From positions 1-14,895 of the forward strand of contig JAHKKL010000012.1 in assembly GCA_020027635.1 (NCBI GenBank): DNA of 14,895 nt, in the 5' to 3' direction. The translations under genes were made by a program, and so were the position numbers. The notes beneath the pieces were generated by a model. That model searched no databases. It saw nothing but the letters and a program-made list of their open reading frames with translations, and was not told where the DNA came from. Within the stretch, counting starts at the first letter, position 1. Every line of letters begins with the position of its first letter. Source of the DNA: Gammaproteobacteria bacterium. Its GTDB lineage: Bacteria > Pseudomonadota > Gammaproteobacteria > UBA9214. This document shows positions 1-7,365 of this stretch, in pieces.

Positions 1-875
1 AACTCGGTCGGTGCGCGCGGGCGACAAGCGCTTTTGCAGGGACACACGGTAAAATAACCGCTAAGACTGGCGAGAAATGTTTCCGGCGTCATACCGTTGA
101 GATCTCTCACCACACGGTTGTAGTCGAGGATTTTCATCTGGCTGTGGGGGAAGATCACCGCCAGGAAATATCCTGCACTGCCGGCATTTCCCGACACATT
201 CCCGCGGCTGGCGGCCACCCTGGACGCGGCGGCGGAACGGTGATGGCCATCGGCGATATAGAGGGCGTCCATGGCGTCGAATGCCCGGGTGATAGTGTTG
301 ATCTGCCCGCTGTCGCATACCACCCAGAGGCTGTGGCCGATGCCGTCATCGGCGATCAGATCAACATCGGGCGGTGTCCCGGCGATGGTTTCAAGCAGTC
401 CGTCGACTTGCGGACGAGACGGGTAGGCAAGCAGCACCGGCCCGGTTTGCGCATTGAGTGCCTCGATCTGTCTGACCCTGTCGTCTTCCTTGTCGGGGCG
501 GGTGAATTCATGTTTTCGTATCCGGTTGCTGTCGTAATCGCTGACGGAAGCAACTGCAACCAAACCGGTCTGCCTGTGATCGCCCATCACCAGGCGGTAA
601 ACGTAGTAACAGGGACGGGAGTCCCTGCGGAGAATGCCGGCATCCAGCATGCGCTGAAGGTTCCCAGCAGACATCGTGTAGACCGCCGGGTCATAGGGGT
701 TGGTGTCTTCGGGAAGATCGATCTCCGCCTTGGAGATATGCAGGAAGCTCCATGGCCGGTTGCGTGCCCTCACCCGGGCCTCTGCACTGCTGAGCACGTC
801 GTAGGGCGGTGCAATCACATCCTTGGCCCGTTCTTCAACGGGACGCAGTCCGGTAAAGGGTTTGATAAGAGTCAT
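1..875 (-). CDS. DUF1015 family protein, 3' end cut off by the window edge
   Basis: An open frame of 291 codons starts at the ATG at 875-873 and runs off the left edge without a stop, so the C-terminal third is missing (family members are usually a little over 400 residues). The start reads MTLIKPFTGLRP, followed by a VIAPPYDVLS stretch, the typical opening of DUF1015 proteins. Further in are IRKHEFTRPDKEDDRVRQIE (about residues 117-136) and ALYIADGHHRSAAA (about 206-219), both strongly conserved in the family. I translated the frame segment by segment and found no frameshift. The biochemical function is unknown; the GHHR-type motif suggests a catalytic or ligand site, but that is inference. 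The gene is divergent from the adenylate cyclase gene, with 158 bases between them. The ribosome-binding site is weak (an AGG about 10 bases before the ATG). Confidence 0.9.
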   Translation of the reverse strand, partial: MTLIKPFTGLRPVEERAKDVIAPPYDVLSSAEARVRARNRPWSFLHISKAEIDLPEDTNPYDPAVYTMSAGNLQRMLDAGILRRDSRPCYYVYRLVMGDHRQTGLVAVASVSDYDSNRIRKHEFTRPDKEDDRVRQIEALNAQTGPVLLAYPSRPQVDGLLETIAGTPPDVDLIADDGIGHSLWVVCDSGQINTITRAFDAMDALYIADGHHRSAAASRVAASRGNVSGNAGSAGYFLAVIFPHSQMKILDYNRVVRDLNGMTPETFLASLSGYFTVCPCKSACRPRAPTE

Positions 876-880
876 GACAA

Positions 881-936
881 CAGCCTGTCGAGAACTTCGA
901 AAGAAAGCGCGGTATTGTACACGCGCGGACAGGCTG
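881..936. repeat. Perfect 9-base inverted repeat in a divergent promoter region
   Basis: CAGCCTGTC at 881-889 is repeated in inverted orientation as GACAGGCTG at 928-936, with 38 bases between the arms. The pair brackets the candidate -10 box of the DUF1015 gene (914-919), and the inner arm covers its ribosome-binding region. It lies in the 158-base gap between two divergent genes, so it could be a two-site operator. The outer arm lies upstream of the predicted transcript start, which makes a mRNA hairpin less likely. Function is inferred from position only. Confidence 0.4.
914..919 (-). promoter_or_regulatory. Candidate -10 box for the DUF1015 gene
   Basis: On the minus strand this reads TACAAT, one base off the sigma70 consensus, and would give a 5' untranslated region of roughly 30 bases. 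No good -35 box is seen at 16-18 bases upstream. GCGCG/CGCGC arms flank it (907-911 and 922-926), which may be chance in a GC-rich region. Confidence 0.3.
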
Positions 937-1033
937 CCGCGATCAGCAGCGGGGAAAGATTGCTACCGGCCATCTACCAGCCGATACCCGCGCTCAGCAT
1001 CTCCCGTTTAACTCCGATACTCGCAACAACCGC

Positions 1034-2704
1034 GTGATGGACAGAATCCCCGCGATTCCGAACAAAACCGGCAAGCTGGCGTTCATCGCCCGGGACGGCC
1101 TGGCATCCCGCTTCCGCTACTTCGACCGAAGATTCCAGGAATTCTGTGCGGCCATACTGGGCGGCAGCGGAATCTGGCTGCCCGTCATCAGTACAGGTGT
1201 GCGTGAATCACTGGCGCGGTTACGCCGGAAGACCAGGGGTATTCCTCTTGTTTTCAAGGTTTCCCTGCTGATCACCGTACTGGTGGTCACCTGCATGGGT
1301 CTTCTCGGATCGGTCATTATCCATCAGCAAACCCGGATGTTTGAGGACCAGATCAATGAACAGGGCACAACGCTGGTCCGTCTCATGGCCCAATCCGCCA
1401 GGGAACCGCTGCTGGCGGAGGACAAGCTTGCACTCGATGCCATATCGACTGACTTCGCCAAGAGCGGCAGTGTCGTGGGTACGGCCATTACGTCGCTCGA
1501 TGGAGAGACGATTTCTCATGGCGGCGATTATCATGACGGTACCAGAATGACCCAGGGCCGGGTTCTTGCGCAGCTCATAGCGGGTTCCCCAGGGTCGATG
1601 ACATGGGAATTGCCGGCTGCGGGCGAGACGCGCAGAAAAGTCATCTCATTCGTACAACCCGTGATATTCCAGAAGGTCACCGCAGGATACGCCATGGTCA
1701 CCTTCAGCCAGGCCGGCATGGAGCAATCCTTGAGGCAGTCCATCCATGCCATTATCGGTGCAACCATAATGATAATTTTACTTGGCATTGCCATGGCATT
1801 TGCCCTTGGCAAGCGCATCTATGAACCGATCGACCAGCTCGTGGACGCAAGCCGCGCCATCGGCAACGGTGAGTACAAGTTCAGGTTCAAGGAACGACGC
1901 AATGATGAACTTGGCCAGTTGATGAATGCCTTCAACGACATGGCGGAGGGCATGCTTGAGAAGTCACAGGTCATGGACGCCCTGTCGAGATATGTCTCGC
2001 CGGGCGTGGCAAAGGAGATACTGGCCAACCTCAATGAGGTTGAGCTCAGCGGCAAGCGCATTGACGGATCGGTCATATTTGCCGATATCGTAGGATTCAC
2101 ACAGATTGCCGAAGACATCAGGCCTGAAGAAATCGTCAGCATACTGAACAGGTATTTCTCGCTGATAACACGCGCCTGCGAGCTTAACCATGGCATGGTT
2201 GACAAGTATCTTGGCGATGGCGTCATGCTTGTCTTCGGCGCGCCTCAGCCCGATGAGAACCACCGTTTCCACGCGATACGCTGCGCGCTCCTGATTCAGC
2301 GCCTCGTTGATTACGAAAACCTGCAGCGCGATAAACTCGGCTTGTTCCCCGTGAAATTCAGACTAGGCATCAACTCGGGGATCATGATTGCCGGCAACAT
2401 GGGATCGAGCGAGCGCATGGAATACACCGTGGTCGGCGATACCGTCAATCTCGCCTCCAGGCTGTGCAGCATTTCGAACAGCGGACAAATCGTGATATCA
2501 AAGGACATGTACCTGCACCCCAATCTAGAGGGGCGGGTAATCGCCGGCGAATACCAGTCTATTCGTCTGCGCGGGATCAGGGAGCCGGTCAGTTCTTATC
2601 TGGTCGAGGCCCTGGGGGCGGACTGGCAAGCCCTCATCGATGAACAGTTCAATCAGATCATACAGAACGAAAACAATGAATACCCTTATCTGCAAGCCGG
2701 GTAA
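1034..2704 (+). CDS. Membrane-bound class III adenylate cyclase with sensor and HAMP domains
   Basis: The 556-residue protein has a basic N-terminal region, a first membrane helix at about 71-96, an extracytoplasmic sensor of about 140 residues, a second helix at about 238-258, a HAMP linker (about 259-312) and a C-terminal class III cyclase domain (about 340-525). Metal-binding aspartates are D351 (FADIVGFT) and D395 (KYLGDG). K391 sits where purine-selecting Lys is found in adenylate cyclases (Glu in guanylate cyclases), and T465 occupies the partner position usually held by Asp. N472 and R476 fit the transition-state pair. The Lys/Thr pair is typical of class IIIb, bicarbonate-responsive cyclases. 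It should make cAMP from ATP at the inner membrane in response to a periplasmic signal. The start is uncertain: GTG at 1034 is followed directly by ATG at 1037, no ribosome-binding site is clear, and the first 65 residues are atypical. Confidence 0.9.
   Translation: MMDRIPAIPNKTGKLAFIARDGLASRFRYFDRRFQEFCAAILGGSGIWLPVISTGVRESLARLRRKTRGIPLVFKVSLLITVLVVTCMGLLGSVIIHQQTRMFEDQINEQGTTLVRLMAQSAREPLLAEDKLALDAISTDFAKSGSVVGTAITSLDGETISHGGDYHDGTRMTQGRVLAQLIAGSPGSMTWELPAAGETRRKVISFVQPVIFQKVTAGYAMVTFSQAGMEQSLRQSIHAIIGATIMIILLGIAMAFALGKRIYEPIDQLVDASRAIGNGEYKFRFKERRNDELGQLMNAFNDMAEGMLEKSQVMDALSRYVSPGVAKEILANLNEVELSGKRIDGSVIFADIVGFTQIAEDIRPEEIVSILNRYFSLITRACELNHGMVDKYLGDGVMLVFGAPQPDENHRFHAIRCALLIQRLVDYENLQRDKLGLFPVKFRLGINSGIMIAGNMGSSERMEYTVVGDTVNLASRLCSISNSGQIVISKDMYLHPNLEGRVIAGEYQSIRLRGIREPVSSYLVEALGADWQALIDEQFNQIIQNENNEYPYLQAG
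1229..1254. repeat. Imperfect 26-base palindrome inside the cyclase gene
   Basis: The two 11-base arms (AAGACCAGGGG and CCTCTTGTTTT) pair with one mismatch if G-T pairs are allowed, around a 4-base centre. Because of the symmetry, both strands contain a frame reading KTRGIPLVF here. It lies just before the first membrane helix. It may be chance, a mRNA hairpin, or a relic of a small palindromic repeat. Confidence 0.35.
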
Positions 2705-3803
2705 ACTGCTCGCCCTGCTGGGCCTTCTGGCGTTTCTGACGGGGTGCCAGCACCTCAGCGCCATCAGGATAGAACAAGACCGGCCCGGGGATCTTGGCAC
2801 GCTCATGGGAAACCGGGAATACGGTCGCGCCGAGCAACTGCTCATCCAGCACCCCTACCTGGATACACCCGAAACCCGCACGGAGATCAATGAACGCGTC
2901 AATGCTTATGAAACGGCCGTCCTGTCCGATGCCCGGGCCAGGGAATCAGCCAATGACCTCTACGGTGCAAACGAGCTGCTTACCGAGGCGTTGATGAAGC
3001 TGCCGAACAGCCCTCGGTTCAATGAATACAAGTGCCGACTCGATGCGGAACGGGCCGAACGGCTCAGGGAGAATGAACGGCGTGAACTGCTCTCGGACGC
3101 CGAATATTTCGTGGCGCAGCAGGAAATCTATAAAGAGCACCTCAGCCTGGACACTCCTAGCCTGCTGCAACGCTGGAAGAACAAACTCAGTCAACAGCAG
3201 GCACAGGACCTTGCCGTAAGGTTGCTGGCATGCGGGGAGGAAACCCTGCAGGAAGATGATATGGAGATGGCGGATAAATGTCTCCATTACGCACAGGCGA
3301 TCAAGGATACCCCGGAGGTGCAGACGGCTTTGTCACAACTGGAGTCCCGGCGTGCGACGCAGCATCAGAGCGATGATAATAAGATACGTGTCATCCAGGT
3401 CAAGGAGGAAAAAAGACTGGCAAGGAAACACAGGGACAAGACCCATGAGGTCCTGGAAAAGACGGAACAGGCTCTCGATAAGAATGATCTGCCGGCGGCG
3501 CGGCGTATTTTCCGCGAATTGCCCAAGGGCGGGAGCGAAAGCCGCGAGGTTGTGGCGGTAAGGACCCGTCTGAACGACGCGATTCGGTCCAGGGTCAGGG
3601 AGATGACCGGCGAAGGAGACAGGCTGTATCGCGCCGACAATGTCAGCAGGGCAATCCGCTCCTGGGAGCAGGCGCTCGAACTCGACCCGCGCAGCCTGGA
3701 ACTCACTGAACGGCTGGAACGCGCAAGAAAGGTGCTGGCCCGTCTCGAGGAACTGAAAAGCAGGCAGCGAATGCCCGCCAAGCAATCCAAACAGGGTACG
3801 TGA
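2676..3803 (+). CDS. Lipoprotein with TPR-like and coiled helical region
   Basis: I chose the ATG at 2676 rather than the in-frame ATG at 2640, because it gives a proper lipoprotein signal: basic N-terminus, hydrophobic core, and lipobox LTGC with C24 as the lipidated cysteine. The next residue is Gln, not Asp, so Lol sorting to the outer membrane is expected. The 376-residue product is mostly charged and helical. A recognisable TPR unit lies near the C-terminus (about 310-343, ending in WEQALELDPRS), and weaker helical pairs precede it, for example around LYGANELLTEALMKLPNSP. The start lies inside the cyclase gene with a 29-base overlap, so the two are co-transcribed and probably translationally coupled. 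A periplasm-facing TPR lipoprotein beside a cyclase with a periplasmic sensor suggests a functional pair, but this is inference. The specific partner is unknown. Confidence 0.8.
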   Translation: MNTLICKPGKLLALLGLLAFLTGCQHLSAIRIEQDRPGDLGTLMGNREYGRAEQLLIQHPYLDTPETRTEINERVNAYETAVLSDARARESANDLYGANELLTEALMKLPNSPRFNEYKCRLDAERAERLRENERRELLSDAEYFVAQQEIYKEHLSLDTPSLLQRWKNKLSQQQAQDLAVRLLACGEETLQEDDMEMADKCLHYAQAIKDTPEVQTALSQLESRRATQHQSDDNKIRVIQVKEEKRLARKHRDKTHEVLEKTEQALDKNDLPAARRIFRELPKGGSESREVVAVRTRLNDAIRSRVREMTGEGDRLYRADNVSRAIRSWEQALELDPRSLELTERLERARKVLARLEELKSRQRMPAKQSKQGT

Positions 3804-3815
3804 GCCCCGTTGATC

Positions 3816-3845
3816 CGAGACGGACCTCCCGCCTCCACGGTCTCG
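3816..3845. terminator. Hairpin between convergent genes, possible weak terminator
   Basis: CGAGAC at 3816-3821 pairs with GTCTCG at 3840-3845 around an 18-base loop, in the 96-base gap between the convergent lipoprotein and transporter genes. There is no T-tract on either side, so it is not a classical intrinsic terminator. Position is the main argument. Confidence 0.2.
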
Positions 3846-3899
3846 CCTGGCAAGCTCACGGCTGACCTGTTGAGACCTGGCCCGTCCTGTAATTACCCA

Positions 3900-5153
3900 T
3901 CAGTGTCGATGGCAGTCGTCCGGTTTTACTCTGGCCAGCAACACGGCTCCCGCCACGAACAGTACCAGCAGGGACAGGATACCGGCACGCGGACTGCCGG
4001 TCATGGCTCCAACCAGCCCTATCATGAGCGGGCCCAGAATCGCCGCGAACTTGCCCAGCATGTTGTAGAAACCGAAGAATTCAGCCGTTTTCCCCTCGGG
4101 TATCATGCGCGCGTAGAATGACCGGCTCAGGGCCTGTATGCCACCCTGGGCCATGCCGATGGCAAAGGCAAGCAGATAGAAATCCTCCACCGCTTCCATC
4201 AGCGCCCCGCCGAGCGTCACGACCGTGTAGACCAGCAGTGCCAGAAAAATTCCCGCGCGAGGTCCGAATCGGCTGCCGATCCACCCGAAGAGCAAGGCGG
4301 CAGGGAAGCCGGTGAATTGCGTTATCAACAGGGCCAGTATCAGGCTCTTCTGCTCGAAGCCCAGTGACAGGCCATAATCAACCGCCATGCGGACAATCGT
4401 GTCCACACCATCGATATAGAGCCAATAGGCAACCAGGAAAAGCCAGACATGACGCAGCTGCCTGATTTCGCGCAGCGTATCCCCTATCCGCCTGAAGCCG
4501 ATCCCGAGAACGCGCGGCGTCACCCCGTGAGGATGGTTTTCGGGTTCGGGAACCAGGACCATCAGCGGCACCGAGAAGACCAGCCACCACACCGCGACAA
4601 TGACGAACGAGAGACGCACCGCCAGTGCCGCGTCAGCCAGCCCAAACCACTGGGGCTTCAGGGTCATGAGGACATTGAGGCCCAGCAACATACCCCCGCC
4701 CAGATAACCGAGCGAAAAGCCCAGCGCGGAGGTCCGGTCCAGGTCATCACGGCTGCTGACAAAGGGCAGCAGGGAATCATAGAAAACATTGCTGCCGGAA
4801 AAGCCGAAAACCGCCAGGACATACACACCTGCGGCCAATCGCCACTCGCCTTCATCCACCAGATAAAGCCCACCGGTCATGAGCAGCCCGAGAAAGGCGA
4901 AGCCCAGCAGCATGCGCTTGCGACGGCCGAGATAGTCCCCGATGGCACCCAGCAGCGGCGCCATCACGACAATCAGCAGGCTGGCCAGCGAATTAGTCAG
5001 TCCGAGCCGGAAGGTGCTCTCGGTTACCGGTACGCCGGCATTCCAGTACTGCTTGAAAAACACCGGAAAGAAACCCGCCATGACAGTGGTTGCAAACGCC
5101 GAGTTGGCCCAGTCATACATGGCCCAGCCCCATTTGCGTCTCCGTAGACTCAT
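3900..5153 (-). CDS. UMF1-family (Atg22-like) MFS transporter
   Basis: The 417-residue polytopic protein opens with a short basic segment and then YDWANSAFATTVMAGFFPVF (residues 13-32), the signature of the UMF1 family of the major facilitator superfamily, whose eukaryotic relatives include vacuolar Atg22 amino-acid effluxers. About twelve hydrophobic segments are visible. DYLGRRKRM (about 68-76) fits the loop between helices 2 and 3 of MFS proteins, and GWIGSRFGPRAG is its counterpart in the second half. Likely role: solute efflux or uptake at the inner membrane; substrate unknown. The ATG at 5153 is the only good start in this frame, but it has no ribosome-binding site at a normal distance. 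A short ORF upstream ends in an ATGA overlap with this start, which could supply ribosomes. It converges with the lipoprotein gene and is divergent from ycgN. Confidence 0.9.
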   Translation of the reverse strand: MSLRRRKWGWAMYDWANSAFATTVMAGFFPVFFKQYWNAGVPVTESTFRLGLTNSLASLLIVVMAPLLGAIGDYLGRRKRMLLGFAFLGLLMTGGLYLVDEGEWRLAAGVYVLAVFGFSGSNVFYDSLLPFVSSRDDLDRTSALGFSLGYLGGGMLLGLNVLMTLKPQWFGLADAALAVRLSFVIVAVWWLVFSVPLMVLVPEPENHPHGVTPRVLGIGFRRIGDTLREIRQLRHVWLFLVAYWLYIDGVDTIVRMAVDYGLSLGFEQKSLILALLITQFTGFPAALLFGWIGSRFGPRAGIFLALLVYTVVTLGGALMEAVEDFYLLAFAIGMAQGGIQALSRSFYARMIPEGKTAEFFGFYNMLGKFAAILGPLMIGLVGAMTGSPRAGILSLLVLFVAGAVLLARVKPDDCHRH

Positions 5154-5197
5154 GACCGGGCATGCATCCTGTTGCGGATTTCATCAAACAGTTTCAT
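5150..5197 (-). CDS. Candidate 15-codon upstream ORF coupled to the transporter gene
   Basis: A short frame beginning ATG at 5197 reads MKLFDEIRNRMHARS and ends in a TGA that overlaps the transporter ATG as ATGA. In-frame GTG and TTG codons further upstream could extend it to about 28-32 residues. A GGAAG about 11 bases before the ATG is a possible, rather distant, ribosome-binding site. The transporter itself lacks a good one, so coupled re-initiation would make sense. No homologue is recognised, and a frame this short can arise by chance. Confidence 0.25.
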   Translation of the reverse strand: MKLFDEIRNRMHARS

Positions 5198-5221
5198 CGA
5201 CGGGACGACTTCCGGGATAAT
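5193..5221 (+). promoter_or_regulatory. Candidate sigma70 promoter for ycgN
   Basis: TTCATC (5193-5198) and GATAAT (5216-5221) are separated by exactly 17 bases and lie about 30 bases before the ycgN start. The -10 box matches five of six consensus bases, while the -35 box is poor. TTTCATC occurs twice here (5179-5185 and 5192-5198). Confidence 0.35.
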
Positions 5222-5250
5222 ATGCAACGCGTACACCGCTGAGGCCGTCA

Positions 5251-5703
5251 ATGGTTACAGAAGCCGGGGCATTTTGGAACACAAAGTCACTTGCCGAGAT
5301 GACGACCGAGGAATGGGAGTCGGTCTGCGATGGCTGCGGTCGCTGCTGTCTGCACAAGCTGCAGGACGAGGATTCCGGACTGATGTTCTACACCAATGTC
5401 GCCTGCCGCCTGCTGGACCGGGAGCGCTGCCGTTGCCGGAATTACCCGCAACGCATGGCCATCGTGCACGACTGCCTGAGTCTGGCGGCCGATGCCGGGG
5501 CACGATTCAACTGGCTGCCATTGAGTTGCGCGTACCGACGGCTGGCGAACAGGCAGTCACTGGAATGGTGGCACCCGTTGGTGTCCGGTGACCCGAACAC
5601 CGTCCACCAGGCCGGAATATCGGTTCGCGGAAGGACCGTACCTGAAGCGAGCGTGCTCAAAGAGCGGCTCGAGGACCACATCATCCACTGGGTTGATTTC
5701 TAG
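5251..5703 (+). CDS. ycgN: YcgN family (UPF0260) cysteine-cluster protein
   Basis: The 150-residue product follows the E. coli YcgN pattern closely: an FWNTKSLAEM opening, EWESVCDGCGRCCLHKL with the CxxCxxCC cluster (C26, C29, C32, C33), YTNVACRLLD (C52), CRCRNYPQR (C60, C62), HDC (C75), and WLPLSCAYRRLA (C93), then WHPL. The spaced cysteines suggest a bound metal or Fe-S cluster (the family is related to YkgJ proteins); the function is not established. It has no signal peptide and is probably cytoplasmic. GAGG six bases before the ATG supports this start. It stands alone on the plus strand, divergent from the transporter, and its stop lies only 11 bases from the prfC stop on the other strand, with no visible terminator between. 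Confidence 0.93.
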   Translation: MVTEAGAFWNTKSLAEMTTEEWESVCDGCGRCCLHKLQDEDSGLMFYTNVACRLLDRERCRCRNYPQRMAIVHDCLSLAADAGARFNWLPLSCAYRRLANRQSLEWWHPLVSGDPNTVHQAGISVRGRTVPEASVLKERLEDHIIHWVDF

Positions 5704-5714
5704 GCCAATCCAGA

Positions 5715-7295
5715 CTAATGCTCCCGGGTGGCGTGGAACCGCACCTCGGGCCACTTTTCCATGGCCAGATCCAGATTGATCCGGGTCGGCGCGATATAAA
5801 CCAGGGTGCCGCCCTGGTCTTCGGCCAGATAGTCGAATGCCTTGTCACGGAAACGCTGCGCCGTCTTTTCGTCACTGCACTCGACCCAGCGGGCGGTAGC
5901 CACGCCCACGGACTCGAACTGGCAATCCACGCCATACTCGGACCTCAGCCGGTGCGCCACCACGTCGAACTGCAGGATACCCACCGCCCCGAGTATCAGG
6001 TCATTGTTCTTTAGCGGCCTGAACAACTGGGTCGCCCCTTCCTCGCAGAGCTGATCCAGCCCCTTCTGCAGCGCCTTCATCCGCAGCGGATCCCGCAAGA
6101 TGGCGCGCCGGAACAACTCCGGCGCGAAATTGGGGATACCGGTGAACTTGAGGTCTTCGCCCTGAGTGAAGGTATCGCCGATACGGATCGTACCGTGATT
6201 GTGCAGGCCGATGATATCGCCGGTATAGGCCTCCTCGACATGCCCGCGTTCCGCCGCCAGAAAGGTCAATGCATTTGAAATCTGCACATCCCTGGCGATG
6301 CGCACGTGGCGCATTTTCATGCCCTTGCGATAACTGCCGGAGCAGATCCGCAGGAAGGCGATCCGGTCGCGGTGCTGTGGATCCATATTCGCCTGGATCT
6401 TGAACACGAAACCGGAGAATATGTCCTCGCCGGGATCGACGCGTCGCGTGGCGGTCTGGTACGGTAGCGGACCCGGGGCATATTCCACGAAGTAATCGAG
6501 CAGCTCCTGCACGCCGAAGTTATTGATCGCCGAGCCGAAGAAGACCGGCGTCAGCTCACCCTTGAGATAGGAATCCACATCGAAGACATGGCTCGCGCCC
6601 TTGAGCAGCTCAATCTCTTCGTGGAGTTCTGCGACCTGGTCGCCGAGCAACTCACCCAGCATGGGATTGTCCAGACCCTTGATGACAGTGACGTCCTGGC
6701 GGACGCTGCCCTTGCCGGGGGTGTAAAGATGCACGCTGTTATCGATCAGATGATAGACGCCCTTGAAGCGCTTGCCCATGCCCACGGGCCAGGTGACCGG
6801 GGCGCAGCGGATCTTGAGTACCGCCTCGACCTCATCGAGCAGTTCGATCGGCTCGCGTCCTTCCCGGTCCAGCTTGTTGATGAAGGTGAAGATCGGCGTG
6901 GTGCGCAGACGGCACACCTCCATCAGCTTGATGGTGCGCGCCTCCACGCCCTTGGCGCAGTCGATCACCATCAGCGCCGAGTCCACCGCCGTGAGGGTGC
7001 GATAGGTGTCTTCGGAAAAATCCTCGTGTCCCGGGGTATCGAGCAGGTTGACCATGTGGTCCCGGTAGGGAAACTGCATGACCGAGGAGGTCACCGAGAT
7101 GCCGCGCTCCTTTTCCAGCTCCATCCAGTCGGAGGTCGCATGGCGCGCCGCCTTGCGGCCCTTGACGGTGCCGGCAAGCTGGATCGCCCCGCCGAACAGC
7201 AGCAGCTTTTCGGTCAGTGTGGTCTTGCCGGCATCGGGATGGGAAATGATCGCGAAGGTACGGCGCCGTGCCGCCTCGTGTGTCAGGCTAGTCAT
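5715..7295 (-). CDS. prfC: Peptide chain release factor 3 (RF3)
   Basis: RF3 is the translational GTPase that removes RF1 and RF2 from the ribosome after peptide release. The product matches E. coli RF3 along its length. It has the P-loop SHPDAGKTT (about residues 18-26), LDTPGHEDFSEDTYR (G3, near 86), NKLD (G4, 140-143), FKIQANMDPQHRDRIAF, TGIPNFAPELFRRA and the C-terminal ATREH. The longest frame begins with a GTG at 7313. I prefer the ATG at 7295, which gives 526 residues, the normal length, and an MTSLTHEAARRRTF start close to the E. coli one. Neither start has a strong ribosome-binding site. It is the last gene of the long minus-strand run, 70 bases after rimI, and may have its own promoter. 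Confidence 0.97.
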   Translation of the reverse strand: MTSLTHEAARRRTFAIISHPDAGKTTLTEKLLLFGGAIQLAGTVKGRKAARHATSDWMELEKERGISVTSSVMQFPYRDHMVNLLDTPGHEDFSEDTYRTLTAVDSALMVIDCAKGVEARTIKLMEVCRLRTTPIFTFINKLDREGREPIELLDEVEAVLKIRCAPVTWPVGMGKRFKGVYHLIDNSVHLYTPGKGSVRQDVTVIKGLDNPMLGELLGDQVAELHEEIELLKGASHVFDVDSYLKGELTPVFFGSAINNFGVQELLDYFVEYAPGPLPYQTATRRVDPGEDIFSGFVFKIQANMDPQHRDRIAFLRICSGSYRKGMKMRHVRIARDVQISNALTFLAAERGHVEEAYTGDIIGLHNHGTIRIGDTFTQGEDLKFTGIPNFAPELFRRAILRDPLRMKALQKGLDQLCEEGATQLFRPLKNNDLILGAVGILQFDVVAHRLRSEYGVDCQFESVGVATARWVECSDEKTAQRFRDKAFDYLAEDQGGTLVYIAPTRINLDLAMEKWPEVRFHATREH

Positions 7296-7330
7296 ATCAA
7301 ACGGGGGTGTCACTGCTCGGGAAGGCGGCC

Positions 7331-7336
7331 ATTGTA
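7331..7336 (-). promoter_or_regulatory. Candidate -10 box for prfC
   Basis: The minus strand reads TACAAT here, about 35 bases before the preferred prfC ATG, in the gap after rimI. A convincing -35 box is absent. It would let prfC be transcribed independently of the upstream genes. Confidence 0.25.
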
Positions 7337-7365
7337 GCGCAGTCGGCGAAAGGCGTCGCCTGGCA

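Noticed and set aside
144..1037. A 297-codon plus-strand open frame
   Set aside because: It is antisense to the DUF1015 gene, whose minus-strand frame carries the conserved motifs and runs off the left edge.
4449..5147. A 232-codon plus-strand open frame, charged and Gln/His-rich
   Set aside because: It is the complement of the UMF1 transporter; the composition reflects hydrophobic codons read backwards.
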